From assembly GCF_900110885.1 (NCBI RefSeq), contig NZ_FOFJ01000030.1, positions 1-43,230 on the forward strand: a stretch of 43,230 nt of DNA, written 5' to 3'. The notes beneath the pieces were generated by a model that made no database searches, had not been told where the DNA came from, and saw only the letters and a list, made by a program, of their open reading frames with translations. Origin of the DNA: Azotobacter beijerinckii. Lineage in GTDB: Bacteria > Pseudomonadota > Gammaproteobacteria > Pseudomonadales > Pseudomonadaceae. This document shows positions 39,268 to 43,230 of the stretch, piece after piece (within the stretch, counting starts at the first letter, position 1; each line of letters begins with the position of its first letter). The position numbers were made by a program, and so were the translations under genes.

Positions 39268-40278
39268 ATGTCATACAAAGTTGCGCTGAATTTCGAGGAC
39301 GGGGTCACCCGCTTCATCGAGGTGGACGACGGCGAAACCGTCGCCGATGCCGCTTACCGCCAGGGCATCAATATTCCGCTGGACTGCCGCGACGGAGCCT
39401 GTGGCGCCTGCAAGTGCTTCGCCGAGGCCGGTCGCTACGACCTGGGCGACAACTACATCGAGGACGCGCTGAACGAGGAGGAGAAGGCCCAGGGGCTGGT
39501 GCTGACCTGCCAGATGCGCCTGGAAAGCGACTGCGTGCTGCGCATTCCGGCCTCCTCCGAGGTCTGCAAGACCGAGCAGGCGAGTTACGAAGCGGTCATC
39601 AGCGACGTGCGCGCGCTGTCTCCCAGCGTGATCGGCCTGTCGATCAAGGGCGCGTCCCTGACCAAGCTGTCCTTCCTGCCGGGCCAGTACGTCAATCTCA
39701 AGGTGCCGGGCACCGACCAGACCCGCGCCTACTCGTTCAGCTCGCTGCCGCACGACGGCGAGGTCAGCTTCCTGATCCGCAACGTGCCGGGCGGCCTGAT
39801 GAGCGGTTATCTCAGCCAGCAGGCCAAGGCCGGCGATGCCATGACCCTGACCGGCCCGCTGGGCAGTTTCTACCTGCGCGAGATCCGTCGGCCGCTGCTG
39901 ATGCTGGCCGGCGGCACCGGCCTCGCGCCCTTCACCGCGATGCTGGAAAAGATCGCCGCGAGCGGCAGCGACCATCCGGTCCACCTGATCTACGGCGTCA
40001 CCCACGATGCCGACCTGGTGGAAATGGACAAGCTGGAGGAGTTCGCCGCGCGCCTCCCCAACTTCAGCTTCACGGCCTGCGTCGCCAGCCCGGAGAGTAG
40101 CTATCCGCACAAGGGCTATGTCACCCAGCACATCGCACCCGGGCATCTGAACGAGGGCGAGGTGGACATCTACCTGTGCGGCCCGCCGCCGATGGTCGAG
40201 GCGGTCAACACGTTCCTCCGCGAGCAGGGCATCCAGCCGGCCAATTTCCATTACGAGAAGTTCGCCGCCAGCGTCTGA
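39268..40278 (+). CDS. benC: Benzoate dioxygenase reductase
   Basis: 336 residues. Electron-transfer component moving electrons from NADH to BenAB. N-terminal plant-type ferredoxin with 2Fe-2S cysteines C40, C45, C48 and C81 (CRDGACGAC, LTC). An FAD domain follows with RAYSFSS, then an NAD domain with LAGGTGLAPF and the terminal FHYEKF. Length matches BenC/XylZ (about 336). ATG at 39268. Confidence 0.96.
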   Translation: MSYKVALNFEDGVTRFIEVDDGETVADAAYRQGINIPLDCRDGACGACKCFAEAGRYDLGDNYIEDALNEEEKAQGLVLTCQMRLESDCVLRIPASSEVCKTEQASYEAVISDVRALSPSVIGLSIKGASLTKLSFLPGQYVNLKVPGTDQTRAYSFSSLPHDGEVSFLIRNVPGGLMSGYLSQQAKAGDAMTLTGPLGSFYLREIRRPLLMLAGGTGLAPFTAMLEKIAASGSDHPVHLIYGVTHDADLVEMDKLEEFAARLPNFSFTACVASPESSYPHKGYVTQHIAPGHLNEGEVDIYLCGPPPMVEAVNTFLREQGIQPANFHYEKFAASV

Positions 40279-40328
40279 ACGGCGCCGCCGGCCTCTGCCC
40301 GCACGGGCGGCTACAAGGACAAAACGCC

Positions 40329-41102
40329 ATGCATGAAAAACGCTTTCAAGACAGGGTCGCGGTGGTCACCGGCGCGGCCCAGGGCATCGGCCGGCGCGTC
40401 GCCGAGCGGCTGGTCGCCGAGGGCGCCCGGCTGGTCGCCGTGGACCGCTCCGAACTGGTTCACGAGCTGCAGGAGCTGGGTGCCAGCCGGGTGCTGACCC
40501 TGACCGCCGACCTGGAACGCTTCGCCGACTGCCAGGGCGTGATGACCGCCGCGCTCGAGCGCTTCGGCCGGCTCGACATCCTGATCAACAACGTCGGCGG
40601 CACCATCTGGGCCCAGCCCTTCGAGCATTACGACGAAGCACAGATCGAGGCCGAGGTGCGCCGCTCGCTGTTCCCCACCCTGTGGTGCTGCCGCGCCGCC
40701 CTGCCGGCGATGCTCGAACAGGGCCGCGGGGCCATCGTCAACGTCTCCTCGATCGCCACCCGCGGGGTCAACCGCGCGCCCTACGGCGCGGCCAAGGGCG
40801 GTGTCAACGCGCTCACCGCCTGCCTCGCCTTCGAGACCGCCGAGCGCGGTGTCCGCGTCAACGCCACCGCTCCCGGCGGCACCGAGGCGCCGCCGCGGCG
40901 CATCCCGCGCAACGCCGCCGAGCCGAGCGAGCAGGATAAGGCCTGGTACCAGCAGATCGTCGAGCAGACCGTCGACAGCAGCCTGATGAAACGCTACGGG
41001 ACCATCGACGAACAGGTCGGGGCGATCCTCTTCCTGGCCTCCGACGAGGCCTCCTACATCACCGGCACGACCCTGCCGGTGGGGGGGGGCGATCTGGGGT
41101 GA
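40329..41102 (+). CDS. benD: 1,6-dihydroxycyclohexa-2,4-diene-1-carboxylate dehydrogenase
   Basis: 257 residues. Short-chain dehydrogenase oxidising and decarboxylating the benzoate diol to catechol with NAD+. Cofactor motif GAAQGIGRR near residue 15, NNVGG, and catalytic Ser/Tyr/Lys in VNVSSIATRGVNRAPYGAAKGG. ATG at 40329 with aagga upstream. A strong hairpin begins six bases after the stop. Confidence 0.95.
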   Translation: MHEKRFQDRVAVVTGAAQGIGRRVAERLVAEGARLVAVDRSELVHELQELGASRVLTLTADLERFADCQGVMTAALERFGRLDILINNVGGTIWAQPFEHYDEAQIEAEVRRSLFPTLWCCRAALPAMLEQGRGAIVNVSSIATRGVNRAPYGAAKGGVNALTACLAFETAERGVRVNATAPGGTEAPPRRIPRNAAEPSEQDKAWYQQIVEQTVDSSLMKRYGTIDEQVGAILFLASDEASYITGTTLPVGGGDLG

Positions 41103-41107
41103 AGCCG

Positions 41108-41140
41108 GCGCTTCGCCGCTGCCCGCGGCAGGCGAAGCGC
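41108..41140 (+). repeat. Long hairpin between benD and benK
   Basis: Perfect 10-bp arms gcgcttcgcc (41108-41117) and ggcgaagcgc (41131-41140), with a further 4-bp inner stem tgcc/ggca. It lies directly after benD. Without a T-run it is not a classic terminator; it may stabilise the benABCD message or reduce read-through into benK. Confidence 0.6.
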
Positions 41141-41182
41141 TCTCGTGGTTCTCCGATTACAACAACAACAGAGATCCAAGCC

Positions 41183-42517
41183 ATGCGAAACATCGATGTC
41201 AATCGCCTCATCGACGAGGCGCGTTTCAACCGCTTCCACTGGCGGGTGCTGTTCTGGTGCGCCCTGATCATCATCTTCGACGGCTACGACCTGGTGATCT
41301 ACGGCGTGGTGTTGCCGGTGCTCATGCAGCAGTGGGGGCTGACCCCGCTGCAGGCCGGCGCGATGGGTAGCTATGCGCTGTTCGGGATGATGTTCGGCGC
41401 GCTGTTCTTCGGTCCGCTGTCCGACAGGATCGGTCGCAAGAAGGCCATCACTCTCTGCATCATCCTGTTCAGCGGTTTCACCGTGCTCAACGGCTTCACC
41501 CGCAATCCCACCGAGTTCGGCATCTGCCGCTTCCTCGCCGGGCTGGGGATCGGCGGGGTGATGCCCAACGTGGTGGCGCTGATGAACGAATACGCGCCGA
41601 AGAAGATCCGCAGCACCCTGGTGGCGATCATGTTCAGCGGCTATTCGGTGGGCGGCATGCTCTCCGCCGGCCTGGGCATGCTGCTGATCCCGCGTTTCGG
41701 CTGGGAGGCGGTTTTCTTCGTCGCCGGCATTCCGCTGCTGCTGCCGTTGATCATGTTCTTCCTGCCCGAATCGGTGGGCTTCATGATTCGCCAGGGACGC
41801 ACCGCCGAGGCCGTGCGGATTCTCAAGCGCGTCGAGCCGGCCTTCCAAGTGCAGCCGGACGACGAAATCGAGCTGCAGATGCCGGCCATCAAGGCGACCG
41901 GTGCCCCGGTGCTGCAACTGTTTCGCGAGGGCCGCGCGCTGCGCACCTTGTCGCTCTGGGTGGCGTTCTTCTGCTGCCTGCTGATGGTCTATGCGCTGAG
42001 TTCCTGGCTGCCGAAGATGATGGCCAGCGCCGGCTACGGCTTGGGTTCCAGCCTGTCGTTCCTGCTGGTGCTGAACTTCGGGGCGATCTTCGGGGCGATT
42101 GGCGGCGGCTGGCTGGGCGACCGGCTGAACCTGCCCAGGGTGCTGGTGGTGTTCTTCGCTATCGCCGCCCTGTCGATCGGCCTGCTCGGCTTCAAGAGTC
42201 CGACCCCGGTGCTCTACGGCCTGATCGCCCTCGCCGGCGCCACCACCATCGGCTCGCAGATCCTGCTCTACGCCTGCACCGCGCAGTTCTACGGCCTGGC
42301 CATCCGCTCCATCGGCCTGGGCTGGGCGTCGGGGATCGGTCGCAACGGCGCCATCGTCGGCCCGCTGCTTGGCGGGGCGTTGGTCGGCATGAGCCTGCCG
42401 CTGCAGGTGAGCTTCGTCGTCTTCGCCGTCCCGGGGCTGGTCGCGGCCATTGCCATGACCCTGTTCTGTGTGCACCAGCAGGTGAGCGGTGCCACGGCCG
42501 GCGAGGTCTTGGCGTAA
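41183..42517 (+). CDS. benK: Benzoate transporter, MFS aromatic acid:H+ symporter
   Basis: 444 residues, twelve membrane helices, AAHS family of the major facilitator superfamily. Marks: FDGYDLVIYG in helix 1 (acidic residues needed for transport in relatives), GPLSDRIGRKK in the helix 2-3 loop, and AGLGIGGVMPNVVALMNEY. Imports benzoate across the inner membrane with protons; assignment to benzoate rather than another aromatic acid rests on operon context. ATG at 41183 chosen; the upstream frame covers the hairpin. Confidence 0.92.
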   Translation: MRNIDVNRLIDEARFNRFHWRVLFWCALIIIFDGYDLVIYGVVLPVLMQQWGLTPLQAGAMGSYALFGMMFGALFFGPLSDRIGRKKAITLCIILFSGFTVLNGFTRNPTEFGICRFLAGLGIGGVMPNVVALMNEYAPKKIRSTLVAIMFSGYSVGGMLSAGLGMLLIPRFGWEAVFFVAGIPLLLPLIMFFLPESVGFMIRQGRTAEAVRILKRVEPAFQVQPDDEIELQMPAIKATGAPVLQLFREGRALRTLSLWVAFFCCLLMVYALSSWLPKMMASAGYGLGSSLSFLLVLNFGAIFGAIGGGWLGDRLNLPRVLVVFFAIAALSIGLLGFKSPTPVLYGLIALAGATTIGSQILLYACTAQFYGLAIRSIGLGWASGIGRNGAIVGPLLGGALVGMSLPLQVSFVVFAVPGLVAAIAMTLFCVHQQVSGATAGEVLA

Positions 42518-42570
42518 CGGGAGGGTAGCCGTCCGCGGCGGCGGATGGAGGAAGGGGAGGTAGTCGGCTG

Positions 42571-42593
42571 CCGAGTCTGTCCTCGGTTTCCTC
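42571..42593 (+). terminator. Possible weak terminator after benK
   Basis: Stem ccgag (42571-42575) and ctcgg (42582-42586), loop tctgtc, followed by tttcctcttt. The stem is short. The rest of the 249-base gap to the porin gene is increasingly AT-rich (near 42675-42700) and probably holds the porin promoter. No BenR box was found there. Confidence 0.3.
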
Positions 42594-42766
42594 TTTCTGC
42601 CGCCCGGGGAAGTTATCCCGGAAACGGAAAACAAATAAAGCAACACGACTAATCCGGCCGAACTGAAGTCGTCATTGCTTGATTCGAATAATATATCGCC
42701 AATGCCTGTATGTGAGTGCGTCTGAAACTCCAGGGCGCCTCTCACAATAACAACAAGAGAGACATC

Positions 42767-43230
42767 ATGAAGCGAAAACTGCAACTCGCTATATCGGTTG
42801 CGATGGCGGGCGGTTTGCCGTCGGCACTGGCTGTCGGAGGTGGACTCATTGAAGATTCCACGGCCACCCTGCAACTGCGCAACTATTACTTCATGCGCGA
42901 CTTCTCCGATATCCAGGGACGAAACCAACAGTCCAAGGCGGAAGAGTGGGCCCAGGGTTTCATTCTCAACTTCAAGTCCGGTTATACCCCGGGGCCCGTC
43001 GGCTTCGGCCTCGATGTGCTCGGCCTGATGGGCGTCAAGCTCGACAGCAACAGCGACCGCACCAATACCGGGTTGCTGCCGGTGCACGACGACGGCAAGG
43101 CGGCCAGCGAGTATGGCCGCCTGGGGCTGACGCTGAAGGCCCGCTTTTCCAGCACCGAGCTGAGGTACGGCGAGCAGACGCCGAACCTGCCGATCCTGGC
43201 GCACACCGACAACCGCCTGCTGCCGCAGAC
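42767..43230 (+). CDS. benF: OprD-family porin, benF-like (cut by window end)
   Basis: First 154 residues of an outer-membrane porin; the gene runs off the window. Signal peptide MKRKLQLAISVAMAGG to SALA, then mature sequence with OprD marks: GLIEDSTATLQLRNYYFMRDF, EEWAQGFILNFKSGYTPG, VGFGLDVLGLMGVKLD and ELRYGEQTPNLPIL. OprD/OpdK-type porins admit carboxylates; the position after benK makes a benzoate-specific BenF likely. ATG at 42767 with agagag upstream. Confidence 0.88.
   Translation, partial: MKRKLQLAISVAMAGGLPSALAVGGGLIEDSTATLQLRNYYFMRDFSDIQGRNQQSKAEEWAQGFILNFKSGYTPGPVGFGLDVLGLMGVKLDSNSDRTNTGLLPVHDDGKAASEYGRLGLTLKARFSSTELRYGEQTPNLPILAHTDNRLLPQ

Noticed and set aside
41054..43204. 716-residue open frame antisense to benK and the porin gene
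   Set aside because: Low-complexity shadow; the plus strand carries clear benK and OprD-type sequence.

Overview
The window is high-G+C chromosomal DNA that reads like a Pseudomonas, Stutzerimonas or Azotobacter genome. The evidence is gene content and order. The block proA-nadD-rsfS-rlmH-mrdA-rodA-mltB-rlpA-dacA-ybeD-lipB-lipA and the pair of rimI with a beta-carbonic anhydrase are arranged as in pseudomonads, and a benzoate (ben) cluster lies at the right end. I could run no database search, so the genus is an inference. I saw no tRNA, rRNA, CRISPR array, transposase or phage gene.

Layout. (1) 153-3727: a lipid-transport-type operon with PqiA/LetA split into two half-size genes, followed by a six-MCE-domain PqiB/LetB protein. 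(2) 3894-7416: E. coli-type leuA, a proline-rich protein of unknown function and rimI overlap one another, and a beta-carbonic anhydrase follows. A 77-residue membrane protein lies on the minus strand. (3) 7885-10221 (minus): a secreted protein that joins a right-handed parallel beta-helix and an Ig-like module to a complete type I 3-dehydroquinate dehydratase domain. It has its own terminator downstream and a perfect 11-bp inverted repeat upstream. (4) 10486-14411: a short-chain-dehydrogenase-like protein, an lrgA-lrgB-LON-domain operon and a DedA-PAP2 fusion. (5) 14590-25707: the conserved housekeeping block for proline and NAD synthesis, ribosome silencing and methylation, the rod-shape and septal peptidoglycan machinery, and lipoate synthesis, closed by a good terminator. 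(6) 25886-28546: a cation/proton antiporter convergent with a second MltB-type transglycosylase. (7) 28726-34967: a heavy-metal efflux operon, made of a small His-rich exported protein plus CzcC, CzcB and CzcA. (8) 34997-43230: a CatR/BenM-like LysR gene divergent from benR, then benABCD, benK and a benF-type OprD porin cut by the window edge.

How parts work together. The ben genes form a complete benzoate module: outer-membrane entry (porin), inner-membrane uptake (BenK), ring dihydroxylation (BenABC) and conversion of the diol to catechol (BenD). BenR is predicted to act at two consensus-matching XylS/BenR boxes in front of benA. PBP2 and RodA build lateral wall, while MltB, RlpA and DacA trim it. 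YbeD-LipB-LipA make protein-bound lipoate. The Czc proteins form a tripartite pump whose central CzcA carries the divalent-cation signature.

The most unusual item is the beta-helix/dehydroquinase fusion. An enzyme normally cytoplasmic in aromatic amino-acid synthesis is here predicted to be exported. All active-site residues checked are present at the same mutual spacing as in E. coli AroD, which suggests a working periplasmic or surface enzyme, perhaps for quinate/shikimate use.
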